Below are positions 19,953-29,913 of a DNA stretch of 46,769 nucleotides, in pieces (within the stretch, counting starts at the first letter, position 1; the number at the start of each line of letters is the position of its first letter). The DNA is from Thermostichus vulcanus str. 'Rupite' (GTDB taxonomy: Bacteria > Cyanobacteriota > Cyanobacteriia > Thermostichales > Thermostichaceae): positions 1 through 46,769 of the forward strand of contig NZ_JAFIRA010000031.1 in NCBI RefSeq assembly GCF_022848905.1. The letters run 5' to 3'. Position numbers and translations under genes: made by a program. The notes below the pieces were generated by a model. It was given only the letters and a program-made list of their open reading frames with translations, searched no databases and was not told the DNA's origin.

Positions 19953-21128
19953 TCATGAGGAATGGAGAGCTTTCAAGATCTGGTGAACGGCTGAAATGAG
20001 AATCTCCGCTGCCCGATCTACTTCCTGATCTGTTGTGAATTTCCCTAATCCGATTCGCAAAGCTCCTTCGATTACTTCGGGCGATAAGTTCATAGCCGTA
20101 AGTACATGAGACGGGGCTTCAACTCCACTGGAACAAGCGGATCCCGTGGAGATGGCTAGCTGATGCCGGACTCTCGCAATCACCGCACTGTTTGGGATCC
20201 CTGGGATCGATATATGCAAATTCCCGGCTAGCCGATTGTCCACATCTCCATTGACAACTAAGTTGGGGATCCCTTCTTGGAGTAGAGTTTGCAACCGATC
20301 CCGTAAACATGAGATCCGAACTTCATCCTCAGTCATTTCCAAAGAGCGCAAACAACAGGCTTCCCCTAGTCCAACAATTCCTGGAACATTGAGCGTACCA
20401 GGACGGATCCCGCGTTGATGTCCACCTCCATACATGAGTGGTTCCAGTCGCTGCCCTTGCTTGATAACCAGCGCCCCCACACCTTTTGGAGCATAGAATT
20501 TGTGACCTGAAATGGCAAGAAACGTAATGCCCCATTCCTCAAAGTTAATCGGGATCTTTCCCACAGCCTGCGATCCGTCACAGAGAAAGGGGATCCCATA
20601 TTGTTGGGCAATTTCACCAACCTGTTGAATAGGATAGATTGTCCCGACTTCATTATTGGCAGCCATGACGGAGAGTAGATCAATACCTTCAGAGCAAATT
20701 TTATCGAGATGATCTAAGTCCAGTTGTGCTTGGGAGTCAACCTTTAGAAAGGTGATCTCAGCTAATCCCTTCTTACTTAGTACTGTGCAGGTATCGAGAA
20801 CAGCTTTGTGTTCTGTGGGAAGAATCGCTACTTTGAAGATCTTACCTGTAAGGACTGAGTTTTGCAGGACGAGATTAATACTTTCGGTTGCTCCAGAAGT
20901 GAAGATGACTTCCTTGGGTAAAGATCCTATGAGTTGAGAAACTTGCTTAGTCGCTTGGAAGACAGCATTCTCTGCTTCATCACCAAAAACATGATCAATG
21001 CTACTTGGATTCCCAAATTCTTCTGTCATGTGCCGCAGTACTATGCTGGCAACTCGCGGATCTGTAGGCGTAGTCGCGTGATAGTCCAGATAGATAGGCT
21101 TGGGGAGGGTACTTGCTCGCTCGTTCAT
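19953..21128 (-). CDS. dndA: Cysteine desulfurase, DndA/SspA type
   Basis: This PLP enzyme should mobilise sulfur from cysteine as a protein persulfide for DNA phosphorothioation. The 391-residue protein has the NifS/IscS hallmarks: YLDYHATTPTDPRV near the start, FTSGATESINLVL, the PLP-lysine motif SGHKFYAPKG (Lys 210), GGGHQRGIRPGTLN, and the catalytic cysteine in TGSACSSG (Cys 332). The gene starts 8 bp after the dptH stop, so it appears last in the minus-strand operon. General IscS roles cannot be excluded by sequence, but position argues for phosphorothioation. Unlike dptFGH upstream it contains five GGATCC sites, all in its 3' half. Confidence 0.85.
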   Translation of the reverse strand: MNERASTLPKPIYLDYHATTPTDPRVASIVLRHMTEEFGNPSSIDHVFGDEAENAVFQATKQVSQLIGSLPKEVIFTSGATESINLVLQNSVLTGKIFKVAILPTEHKAVLDTCTVLSKKGLAEITFLKVDSQAQLDLDHLDKICSEGIDLLSVMAANNEVGTIYPIQQVGEIAQQYGIPFLCDGSQAVGKIPINFEEWGITFLAISGHKFYAPKGVGALVIKQGQRLEPLMYGGGHQRGIRPGTLNVPGIVGLGEACCLRSLEMTEDEVRISCLRDRLQTLLQEGIPNLVVNGDVDNRLAGNLHISIPGIPNSAVIARVRHQLAISTGSACSSGVEAPSHVLTAMNLSPEVIEGALRIGLGKFTTDQEVDRAAEILISAVHQILKALHSS

Positions 21129-21136
21129 GCCCCAAA

Positions 21137-24100
21137 TTATAGGTTAGGAAGTCCTTGTAGGGTTTGCCATTGCTGTTTAATGATTTCGGCGATTGCAGCC
21201 ATCTCCTCATCCGATAGGAATGGCACCTGAGCGTAAATGAGATCAGATTGGTTAGTTAGGCGGGCAGCTAGATGTCCTTTACCTAAAAGGTCTTCTGCTC
21301 CTTTTTGACCCAGTGAAATTTCCGAAGTGCCCACGCTCTCGACTCTCAGGATTAAACGATTTCCTAAGTTGTCTCGAAGCTGTACCGGAAGGACATTCGC
21401 ATCAGGACGCTGGGCAGCAAAGATAAGATAAATCCCTGCGGCTCTTGCCTTTACCCCCAAACGTTGTACTGCCGCCGATACAGCCGCTTTATATTCATCG
21501 ACCAGCATCCATTCAGCAAATTCATCGTGAACCAGCCATAGCACCGGAAGCCTATCCTGCTCAGGCACTTTACTATTGTAGTCTTGCAACGATTTCGCTT
21601 TCTGAGGAAGAAACTTGCGGTATCGGTTGTCCATTTCCTCGACCAAAAGCTCTAAAACCTCGATTGCACGGTCTTGGTCAATAATGATTCCTTCTTTGAG
21701 ATGATGTAGGTCGCTGATGTTGGCATAATCAACGCCCATTTTGGGATCGATTAGATAAATGCTTGCCAGTTTGGGAGAGTTCGTTGCACAAATATCAAGA
21801 AGGAGATTTTGCAACAGAACCGATTTACCGCTGCCTGTGGCTCCAGCAATCAGCGTATGTGGAGCGTGTTGTTCTAAATTCTCGAAACTACTGCCTAGAT
21901 TAAGGTAAAGCAATTCACCATCCAGTTCTTTAACCCCAATGACAAAGCTAAGGTTCACACCCGAAGGCGATCGATTGATTTTTCGTTTTGCCCACACTTC
22001 CCGTAAAGAAATCGTTTGACGCTGGGGGCGGGCAACGGTGACCACAATTTCACCAGGCTGACCATAAACGCTAATAATATTCAGGGCGTGAGTGGTCAGG
22101 AGTTGCGATCGCTTCTTCTCGATGTCATCCAACTTTAAATTGTCCGAGCCTTTGAAGCGGACGATCGCTGCATTTGGAGTCAGGCGTTTACCTTCAATTT
22201 TGGCTTGCAGGTTATATCCCAATAGAGCCGTCCGCAGTTTTCCAGCCACTTCCTCCAGCCATTTTTCTGCCGCTGCGTCGCCTTGGCGGGTTTGTGCTTG
22301 TCCCTGCTGCCACCAAGAAACCAACGCTGGACTCGCCCAACTATCTACGCTTTCAATAGGTGAGTCACCCGGAGAGACAGTCGTTTCAGGTTCAACTGGC
22401 TGGTCAGATAGGGGCTGAAGTGGACTGTCATGATTCTCAGACGGATTAATTTTTGCAGGTTTTGTTAGAGGAGACGCTGCTATGTCTACTTTCCCAATTT
22501 CTAAAACCCATGTGACTCGATCCGCAGGTTGTAATGCTTTTGCGACTGTCCAGGGCTTGTCGTCGCCAATCTGTTCACGTATTGGGAAGAGTGGTTGTCC
22601 TGCTTCGTAAGCCAGAACCAGTTTGCGGACAGATTCTCGATTGAACACTTCTTGGAAGCAGCGTTCCACCTTAGGAATCGGCAATCGCTCCCCTTCCACA
22701 TTGCTCTCATTCGTCCCCGACACAAAAACTTGGGAGTAACCAGATAGGTCAATCCGGAGTGTCCCTGAACGGATTTGTTCGCGCCATTGCTCAATGTTCA
22801 GTTTGTTATCGGAACTAAATTCGATGCCGTCGAGTAGAAGATCGCTGAGGCGAGATAGCCAGAGGTCCCGATCAAGACGACCTGGACTGATAAAGAGGGC
22901 ATTGGCAATGCGATCGACTGTTTGCCGGAGTTGGTTCTGTGAAGTCTTGCGAGCATCAGCCAAGCCCGCTACATCAACGTATTTTGCTTCAGAAATAATG
23001 ACTTTCAGAACAGGCTCACCGTCCACATGCTGCGGTGAAATAGCCATGATGTCAGCAATTTGACCTTCTTTTTGTCCTAACCAGGAGGCGTAGTCATCTA
23101 GGAAGTACCAGCCAATTGGGTTTTGCGCTCCTATCTCTGCTGTGATTAAGGCTTTACTGAGAACAACGCCCATTAGCTCGCTGGCAAATCTGCCACATTT
23201 TGCGGCTCGTAACACGATGTCACCAGAAACGGCGTTGGCTTCGTTAATTAGGCGTTCTACCAGTTTGTCTATCCGGTTACTTTCTAAACCTAAATTCAAG
23301 GCTTCCAAGCGTTTTCTAACCAGCACCTTGAGTACATTCAGAGATGCGTCCGAGGAGACGAGGAAGTTCCGTTCATCAGTACGGTTCTGTTGATAGCGAA
23401 TGACCTTGACGCCCTGGTTAACAAGTTGTCGTCGTTCCAGCAAATCATCGTAATTGACTACCCACTCTCCTAAACGGTGGCTTTCGTCAAAAGCTGTCTT
23501 TGTCGTTTCTTCCTGAAAGGAGATTTGACGAGCAGGTAAAAAGTGCTGGTCAGGAGAGCAATCTTCACCCTGAATCAGGCTATGTACCATATCGAGGTAG
23601 GCTTGACCCACTGCCGTCTGCTTGGGACAGGTCAGATAAACAGTGGATTTAAGCTCGCCTTTATCAGATGGGCGTTTCCGTGCCCAACGAGCAGGAGAAT
23701 GGATTAAGATTTCAGCGGTGTTGCTGTCAAACGGTGAACGCTGCCAAACCACTTTTGCCTGCCGGGAGATTGCATCTTGCAGAAACACAATGTCGGCAAA
23801 TTTGCCTTCTCTGGGGGTTGTGGAAGGAACATCGCTGGACATGACTGAGATTCGCAGTCTTGCCATAAAGTCTTGAGAAACCTCACTGGCAAGGAACGCA
23901 TTGGGATCAGCGTCCGAGCTTTCCAACATCTGCTCATAGAGTTGAGCGAGTTTTTGCCTATTCCGATGGCGCAGAACAACCTGACAACGAACTTCTTCCC
24001 GATCGTCTTGCAGTTCTTCACTCAGCTTGTTAACGATCGCCTGAGGTAGCTTGATCGAGTCAGTTTGGTATAGAACAACGCTCAGATTCGTTTTCTCATG

Positions 24101-26461
24101 GGGCAGCAGTTCCACGTAGCGGCGGATGATCCCTAATAAGCGATCGGCTGCTTCAGCCGGATTTTCGTTGGTCGTGAGATCGCTCTCGTCTCGTGTGGGG
24201 CGCTCCATCAGGCTGTAATCGTTGACCATATCAGACACAGAGAGCAATTCGGGCTGCTGACCCTGGTAGCCAACACAGACCTCGGGATAGTAAGGGTGGT
24301 CGAGTTCGTTCCGTAAATCAGCAAAGAATAGGCGAGAATCGCCAAATTTGACCTCTGGCGTAGAAATAATGTACCGAAGGAGTCCTGCTAATTGACGGGC
24401 TTTGACAGCTAGGGAGGCTAATCGTAGTGGATGCCAGGGGGCGATGATGGCGGCAGGCTTACCACGCTCCACTCGAATGCAGCCCAAGCGCAAGATGGGT
24501 TGATAGAAGTCAATGCGATTGAGATCGCCTTTGACGTGTTCTAAAACAGTCTTGAGTAGGTTGCCATAGGCTCTATACTGGTGCAACAGATCCGGACTAG
24601 CAATCCCTTGCCCTTCATCTGTGAAGCTGGCGATCGCTGCCCTGTATCGTTCTGCAAAAGTTTTCCAGGCGGCGGTGATTGCTTCACCCGCATTCTGCGA
24701 GAGACGACCATCCGCGACAGCTTGTTCAATTTTGGTGGGAAGGGTTTTGTCCAGGTCGCTCTTGCAATCGTACTTACTGACCAAGGAACCCCGGTCTTGA
24801 CGATAGGCTGCCATCAGAGTGCCAACGTCTGACAGAGCAATCCCCTGCAACCGCCCCTTTTTACTGACTAGCTCTCTTGATACCTGAGAGAGTTGGAAAG
24901 GGGAGTCTTTAAGTAGCCGTTCTAGATCATTGCCCAACTCCATTCCAATTGCATTTGGATTACACCGCCAGACCAGTTGCGTCTTAGCAATTAGAGCCTG
25001 GGTGCTATCCCGCATTTCGACGTAGAATTTGATTTCTGTCGCAGCTCTTGCTATAGAAGTGTTCTCGCGGTACTTTGCCTTCTTCTGGGATTCTTTTAGC
25101 AGGGCATCGTACTTAAACAGCCAGTGAGTTTCCCATTCAATGTGAGGGGCAGTCAGTTGTTCAATGCCTCGGTAGCGAGTACAAAAATACCGACCCACGT
25201 CAGCATTGAGCTCCAACCATTTGCTTTTGGAAGCTTTTTTCTGGGTTTCAATTTTGAGGGATTTGACGCTAGCAACCGTCTCCGCCTGGTCAAAAAGTCG
25301 CTCAAAGGCTTGTAGTAAACCAATTAAAAAATCTTTACACTCGATCGGCTGTCCGTAGACAAATTTATCCCACTTTGCTTTGAGTTTGCGATCGCCCTCA
25401 AGTTCTTGACGGTGCGCGTCATAAAACTCCCGATCCTCGTCTAGCGCCTCACGTTTATTGCGCTTTTTCAGAGCATTAAGGTACTGGGTTTCTGACTCCG
25501 TTAGAGTATTGGGATATTCATCATTAAAGAAATCCAGGGTAAGAGAAGCAATGTCTGTCTTTTGAGCTTGTAACCCAGAAAACAGCGTGTTGATATTATC
25601 CGATTCCCACTCAAACTTAGAAAGGGCTTCAGCTTCAGAAGTCCAGCCAGCAGAACTGCCAATAAAGGAATGAATAGTAGGATGGGCGATCGCAGGAATG
25701 TCATCCTTTACCTTGTCAAAGGCGGTTTGAAGGTCCTGCTCATCGATGGGTTTACGGCTAGGAGTTTGCTTTAGTAGTAAACACGCACGTTTTGCAAAAG
25801 CTTGCTGAAATAGCTTCTCCCAGCGCTGGGTTTGTCCTAATTGAGTTTCAGGGATGGCACGAAAGTAGCCAGAATCACGGGGAAGCCGCAGGGCAGGCAG
25901 TGCCCATCCAAGTGCGTCTATGACTGGAAGGCTTTCTTCAAGGATGCGCGATCGCGTTTGAACAATGTATTCCGCAAAATTTTCCAGACTAGGTGTACTA
26001 ACTTTCTGGAGTCCATTTAAGGCTTTACGCCAGTGTTCAATCTGCTCAGCAGGAATCGCTAGGTCTTTTGCAGCCAGATTAATCCAGCACTCAATCTGTC
26101 CCTTCAGTTCTTGAGCGCCAATAGAGGTGATGTCATTCAGAGATTGGGCTTGGTCGTCGCTGATGTTAGCAAGTAGTAGCGCAGGGCGATCGCAGTCTGA
26201 ATGGCGCAGGTGAACGGTGCGTTCATCAGTCAAAATTTCGTCAGGTAAGCCGAAGCCTGCCACGAGATCTCGTGGAACTTGAATCTTGATGAGCGGGGCA
26301 AGTTCCGAATCCTGGAGAATGGCTTGACAGATAGCGGCAACCTGATGAGCAGTGAGCCGATTTAGCAGAAACCGTGCAATTCCCTCGTTGGTTTCGTCGG
26401 TTTGAATTGAGCGTTTCAGGAAGTCAGCCGCAACTTGACCAATCAGTTCAATGGTCTGCAT
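21137..26461 (-). CDS. dptH: DptH/SspH-like FtsK/HerA-type ATPase of phosphorothioation-dependent restriction
   Basis: ATG at 26461 has a strong GGAGGTGA ribosome site and shares one base with the dptG stop (TAATG), giving 1774 residues. The large N-terminal region has no motif I recognise. The C-terminal 250 residues are an FtsK/SpoIIIE-like motor: Walker A GATGSGKS at about residue 1538, IYLIDPKMGVDYANI, Walker B LWLVHDEFAEW near 1640, and IFAAQRPDANVLP. Size and neighbours match DptH of Dnd systems and SspH of SspABCD-SspFGH systems; these restrict DNA lacking phosphorothioates. Several GCGATCGC sites and no GGATCC lie inside. Confidence 0.85.
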   Translation of the reverse strand: MQTIELIGQVAADFLKRSIQTDETNEGIARFLLNRLTAHQVAAICQAILQDSELAPLIKIQVPRDLVAGFGLPDEILTDERTVHLRHSDCDRPALLLANISDDQAQSLNDITSIGAQELKGQIECWINLAAKDLAIPAEQIEHWRKALNGLQKVSTPSLENFAEYIVQTRSRILEESLPVIDALGWALPALRLPRDSGYFRAIPETQLGQTQRWEKLFQQAFAKRACLLLKQTPSRKPIDEQDLQTAFDKVKDDIPAIAHPTIHSFIGSSAGWTSEAEALSKFEWESDNINTLFSGLQAQKTDIASLTLDFFNDEYPNTLTESETQYLNALKKRNKREALDEDREFYDAHRQELEGDRKLKAKWDKFVYGQPIECKDFLIGLLQAFERLFDQAETVASVKSLKIETQKKASKSKWLELNADVGRYFCTRYRGIEQLTAPHIEWETHWLFKYDALLKESQKKAKYRENTSIARAATEIKFYVEMRDSTQALIAKTQLVWRCNPNAIGMELGNDLERLLKDSPFQLSQVSRELVSKKGRLQGIALSDVGTLMAAYRQDRGSLVSKYDCKSDLDKTLPTKIEQAVADGRLSQNAGEAITAAWKTFAERYRAAIASFTDEGQGIASPDLLHQYRAYGNLLKTVLEHVKGDLNRIDFYQPILRLGCIRVERGKPAAIIAPWHPLRLASLAVKARQLAGLLRYIISTPEVKFGDSRLFFADLRNELDHPYYPEVCVGYQGQQPELLSVSDMVNDYSLMERPTRDESDLTTNENPAEAADRLLGIIRRYVELLPHEKTNLSVVLYQTDSIKLPQAIVNKLSEELQDDREEVRCQVVLRHRNRQKLAQLYEQMLESSDADPNAFLASEVSQDFMARLRISVMSSDVPSTTPREGKFADIVFLQDAISRQAKVVWQRSPFDSNTAEILIHSPARWARKRPSDKGELKSTVYLTCPKQTAVGQAYLDMVHSLIQGEDCSPDQHFLPARQISFQEETTKTAFDESHRLGEWVVNYDDLLERRQLVNQGVKVIRYQQNRTDERNFLVSSDASLNVLKVLVRKRLEALNLGLESNRIDKLVERLINEANAVSGDIVLRAAKCGRFASELMGVVLSKALITAEIGAQNPIGWYFLDDYASWLGQKEGQIADIMAISPQHVDGEPVLKVIISEAKYVDVAGLADARKTSQNQLRQTVDRIANALFISPGRLDRDLWLSRLSDLLLDGIEFSSDNKLNIEQWREQIRSGTLRIDLSGYSQVFVSGTNESNVEGERLPIPKVERCFQEVFNRESVRKLVLAYEAGQPLFPIREQIGDDKPWTVAKALQPADRVTWVLEIGKVDIAASPLTKPAKINPSENHDSPLQPLSDQPVEPETTVSPGDSPIESVDSWASPALVSWWQQGQAQTRQGDAAAEKWLEEVAGKLRTALLGYNLQAKIEGKRLTPNAAIVRFKGSDNLKLDDIEKKRSQLLTTHALNIISVYGQPGEIVVTVARPQRQTISLREVWAKRKINRSPSGVNLSFVIGVKELDGELLYLNLGSSFENLEQHAPHTLIAGATGSGKSVLLQNLLLDICATNSPKLASIYLIDPKMGVDYANISDLHHLKEGIIIDQDRAIEVLELLVEEMDNRYRKFLPQKAKSLQDYNSKVPEQDRLPVLWLVHDEFAEWMLVDEYKAAVSAAVQRLGVKARAAGIYLIFAAQRPDANVLPVQLRDNLGNRLILRVESVGTSEISLGQKGAEDLLGKGHLAARLTNQSDLIYAQVPFLSDEEMAAIAEIIKQQWQTLQGLPNL

Positions 26462-28032
26462 TATCTCACCTCCGAGGCAAATGGATTTTGAACGTAGGCA
26501 CAAGCATCGGAAAGGCGTTTGAGTAGCCCAATGCTGGCAAGGCGACGTTCAAGCCGTTCGGCATTGGCTACAAAATCTTCGCGATCCGCATCACCGGAGT
26601 TGATTAAATCTGTAGCTTGGCGATCGCCAATAATAAACCCATATTTCTGGTGCAGTTTCGCCAAAAACTCCTGAAACTCCATACGAGTTGGTACAGAAGC
26701 GAGTACCAACGTCCTCAGTAAGGAATCAGTCGGGGCATAACGAGTCCGACGGCTGCCCCGACTGGACGACAATCCGATTTCGCGTGACCAAGTTCCATGA
26801 AACTTGCCGAGGTGTTGCTGATGCCGTTTGACTGCCCTCTCTCGTAGCGAACTTAAAAGATCTGCTGGTGAACCTGAACCATCTGAATCCTCGTCTTTTG
26901 CAGGCCAGGCAAAACGCTCTTGTAGCAAATCGATCGCATCTTCAATAGGGGTGTCGGAGTTGAGGCAAGCCTGCCACTCTGGTGAATCAGCGATGCTACA
27001 AATGGTATATTCTACTGCTCGTTCAGGCAGATCATTGTTCTTCTGAAATTCGTCAGAAGCCAACTCACGCACTGTTGTTTTCTTAGGTGCGACAATCTCT
27101 AGCACAAACTGTGGTGGGGTAGACTCACCCAATGTCGCCTTGGCGCGGCTTAACAGATAGATAATCAGGTGTAACCCAGTAATGGTGACGATATGAGGCA
27201 GGGAGTCGTAGTCGGGTAGGTCACACTGTAAAACATTGAGCCAGTCGTCAGCTAGTTGTTCATATTCGGGCAGCTTCTCATAGGGAAGATAGGGTGGGCT
27301 GCCACTAGTTCTGGGTGCGCTCCGATCCGCAGGAGATTGAAGAGCAAGGACTAGCTGATTCCACTTGGAACCTCGATACTCACTGGAGTAGTTGCGGGAA
27401 ATTATTCCGGTACTTTCCAGACGGGAAAGAATTTCCTCGCCCCGACTGCTCCGGCACAGCATCAGATATAAAAGTTCGCCCGTTCTCCCAAAGAAGCGAC
27501 GATCGTTGCTTACTTTGTCGTCCGTTACTCGTAAGTCTTCATATAGGCAGTCAGGACCGTATGGAAAAACGAATTTAGAACTCCATCGTTTGTTACTATC
27601 GCCCTCAATGGCACTTGATTGAAGAAACTTGACGATTTCTGCAAAGTCCTTGAAGGATTCAAAGCGGGATTTCAGGTAGCTAAAGTCAGGTGAAGCTAGC
27701 CCACCCACGTTACTAGCAATCGCATCCATCCACATCTGCCATCGCTTATTGTCATCTAACCCTTCTGTGGCGATCGCCTCAATGTGAGGGTTGTTGAATA
27801 AGATATTACGGAGATAGAGGCGCGGATAGATTTCGTATCTAAGGTCGTTCAGCTTGCTCTCCACAAAAGCCCGTCCGTTGCTTGCTTCTGATTGCGTAAT
27901 GCAGAGCATTTCCAGAATGCAAAGCCAGGGGGTTTGCTCATCGTACAGCCGATGACCCCAGATGGACTCGTCAACCCACATATTGAGTTGAGACTGCTCG
28001 ATCTGTTGAGGGCGTGGGAGAATTTTAAGCAT
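26461..28032 (-). CDS. dptG: DptG/SspG-like phosphorothioation-dependent restriction protein
   Basis: The 523-residue protein has no catalytic motif I can recognise. I assign it from its place between dptF and dptH and its size, which is close to DptG. Its ATG shares one base with the dptF stop (TAATG at 28030-28034), and its own stop does the same with dptH, so all three are translationally coupled and probably form one complex. It is hydrophilic, with no membrane segments. GCGATCGC sites occur near 26619 and 27769, and no GGATCC is seen. Confidence 0.72.
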   Translation of the reverse strand: MLKILPRPQQIEQSQLNMWVDESIWGHRLYDEQTPWLCILEMLCITQSEASNGRAFVESKLNDLRYEIYPRLYLRNILFNNPHIEAIATEGLDDNKRWQMWMDAIASNVGGLASPDFSYLKSRFESFKDFAEIVKFLQSSAIEGDSNKRWSSKFVFPYGPDCLYEDLRVTDDKVSNDRRFFGRTGELLYLMLCRSSRGEEILSRLESTGIISRNYSSEYRGSKWNQLVLALQSPADRSAPRTSGSPPYLPYEKLPEYEQLADDWLNVLQCDLPDYDSLPHIVTITGLHLIIYLLSRAKATLGESTPPQFVLEIVAPKKTTVRELASDEFQKNNDLPERAVEYTICSIADSPEWQACLNSDTPIEDAIDLLQERFAWPAKDEDSDGSGSPADLLSSLRERAVKRHQQHLGKFHGTWSREIGLSSSRGSRRTRYAPTDSLLRTLVLASVPTRMEFQEFLAKLHQKYGFIIGDRQATDLINSGDADREDFVANAERLERRLASIGLLKRLSDACAYVQNPFASEVR

Positions 28033-29888
28033 TAGAAGTAAACCTCAAGCGTTCGTTCACTTGCGATACCAGCACTATTCATTTCTAGCAGCCGAATATT
28101 GATCGCCTCTTCCCCATCCTCATCCTCGTTATCTAAAGACCGTCGGACTGCAAGCTGCTTAAATACTTGGGTTTTGAAGGCGAGGACATCTTCGTAGCAC
28201 TCCTGTGAAAAGCTACTTGGAAGAGCACCTTCAGCAACTCTGCTCAGATATTCGTATCGAGTTAGGGTTAGGTTGAAACGAATTGGCTCAACGTTTGAAG
28301 CGAGATTAACAACTAAACTTGGCTTCTTTCGGCTTTGATCTAACTCCACTGACACACTTTCACCCCGTTTCCGAGAAACGGAGACGGATTCTTCGTATAC
28401 TTTGCTAATTCGGGCTTGGGAGTAGCTCCCAGAAGTTGCTAGAAGGAGTTCGTCTTGATTATTGACCAGCAACCCTGTAAAGATACGATTAAGTCCCCTG
28501 ATCAGACGTGAAGTAATGGGCTTAGGAACCTTCTTATCTTCTTGTAAAGCCCTGTAAAGGTCGTTCAAATACTCTCCGGCATACTGAAAGATCGTGAGAT
28601 CCCAGAGCTTCATATCTGTTGTGCGATCGCCAGGAATAGTAAAAAACAACCGCTGCCGTTGGGCTTGAAGAACGCCAAGAAACTCTTCTCGTCCCTTAGC
28701 AGCATCCCCTTCCAAATAAGAACGCTGTTGAGCCTGGTATTTTAAGTCGGCTCCGTAGAATGAATCAGATAACACTAAGTCAGCGTACAGTGGCTGTAGT
28801 TCTGGATCGTCTGCTCCAAAGATCAGAATATTGTCAATCTGGTTACTGGTTTCAGCGCCAATACCAAAGCCACGTAGGACTTTGAAAACCTCGGTTGATT
28901 CACGCCGCCGCTCCGGTAGGTTCTCGCCGAAGATATTGCGGTAGAGGCTGGCACGCGATGTTGTATCAGCCGCAATCACATCAGGAACTTGCCGACAATT
29001 GAGTAACCGATCTTTTGCGTCTGGATGACCTAATAGTGCGTTGGCAACCAGTAGAAGCAACTGGCGAACTGGAAGATGCATCTGGTTTAGTTCGCACAGT
29101 TCGAGCAGATCGGTCAACCGTTCTTGTGTGGTTCGATCCGCATCAGTTCCCTCTAGACGCTGTTTGTTTTGCCAAATCGGGCATCCTTGGCTCTGATAAG
29201 CACACTGATTGCAGTCGCCCCAACCCGGATGCTCCAGAACCGCTTTCAGAATCCGGGGAAACAAGACGGCAGCACTTTGGCGACTCAGGTTGTAGAGTTT
29301 GACTTGGAAGCCATCTAACTCACGTAAGTCGCCTACTAAAAGATCCTCGATCGCCTTTCGTACTGGCTTCATTTCTTCAATTTGTGCTGCTTCTGTCCAT
29401 GCTTCCACTAGCTGTCCGTCGTTCGCTGCAATCAGATAGACCTTGGAAGTGTCCTTACCCAAGATGGCAGTTGCAATTTGTGGCAGGAGTGACTGCTTCT
29501 CTTTTAGAGTGAGTTCACTCAAATCCTTAATGACGATTAGCTGGCGTACCGAAGGGCTGCTTGCAGCATCGCCCAATGCCAAGCGTTGAATCTTGCTATC
29601 CTTTTGCCAATCATCAACAGACCCACCAAACTCTTCCCAAATCTGCCGACAATAGTAGGTTTTTCCATCCCCAGCCGTACCCGTCAAAATAACCGTCTTG
29701 GGCGAAGCTGAACGGAAGTTATCAAGCAATTCACCTAGATACTCAGTTTCAAAAGTAATCGGTTGAAGTTTTTTCCGTCGTAAAGTTCGTTGAATCACCT
29801 CATCATACATATTGTCATTACGGGGAATGGGTCCGTATTGCCGAAGGAAATCGATCCACGTCGAAGTTCTACAGGTCAAAGAATCCAT
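28032..29888 (-). CDS. dptF: DptF/SspF-like P-loop ATPase of phosphorothioation-dependent restriction
   Basis: The 618-residue protein has Walker A GTAGDGKT at residues 70-77, a Walker B-like LIVIKDLSEL near 117-126, and a sensor-like 'YLIAANDGQLV'. A cysteine cluster (C226-x2-C229-x6-C236 in GDCNQCAYQSQGCPIW) could bind metal. The GTAGDGKT P-loop and the downstream dptG-dptH order fit DptF of Dnd restriction or the equivalent SspF. Its ATG (29888) lies 25 bp after the sulfurtransferase stop, so modification and restriction genes are physically joined. HIP1-type GCGATCGC occurs near 28623. Confidence 0.82.
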   Translation of the reverse strand: MDSLTCRTSTWIDFLRQYGPIPRNDNMYDEVIQRTLRRKKLQPITFETEYLGELLDNFRSASPKTVILTGTAGDGKTYYCRQIWEEFGGSVDDWQKDSKIQRLALGDAASSPSVRQLIVIKDLSELTLKEKQSLLPQIATAILGKDTSKVYLIAANDGQLVEAWTEAAQIEEMKPVRKAIEDLLVGDLRELDGFQVKLYNLSRQSAAVLFPRILKAVLEHPGWGDCNQCAYQSQGCPIWQNKQRLEGTDADRTTQERLTDLLELCELNQMHLPVRQLLLLVANALLGHPDAKDRLLNCRQVPDVIAADTTSRASLYRNIFGENLPERRRESTEVFKVLRGFGIGAETSNQIDNILIFGADDPELQPLYADLVLSDSFYGADLKYQAQQRSYLEGDAAKGREEFLGVLQAQRQRLFFTIPGDRTTDMKLWDLTIFQYAGEYLNDLYRALQEDKKVPKPITSRLIRGLNRIFTGLLVNNQDELLLATSGSYSQARISKVYEESVSVSRKRGESVSVELDQSRKKPSLVVNLASNVEPIRFNLTLTRYEYLSRVAEGALPSSFSQECYEDVLAFKTQVFKQLAVRRSLDNEDEDGEEAINIRLLEMNSAGIASERTLEVYF

Positions 29889-29913
29889 GAATCAAGATCT
29901 TTACTTTAATCTT

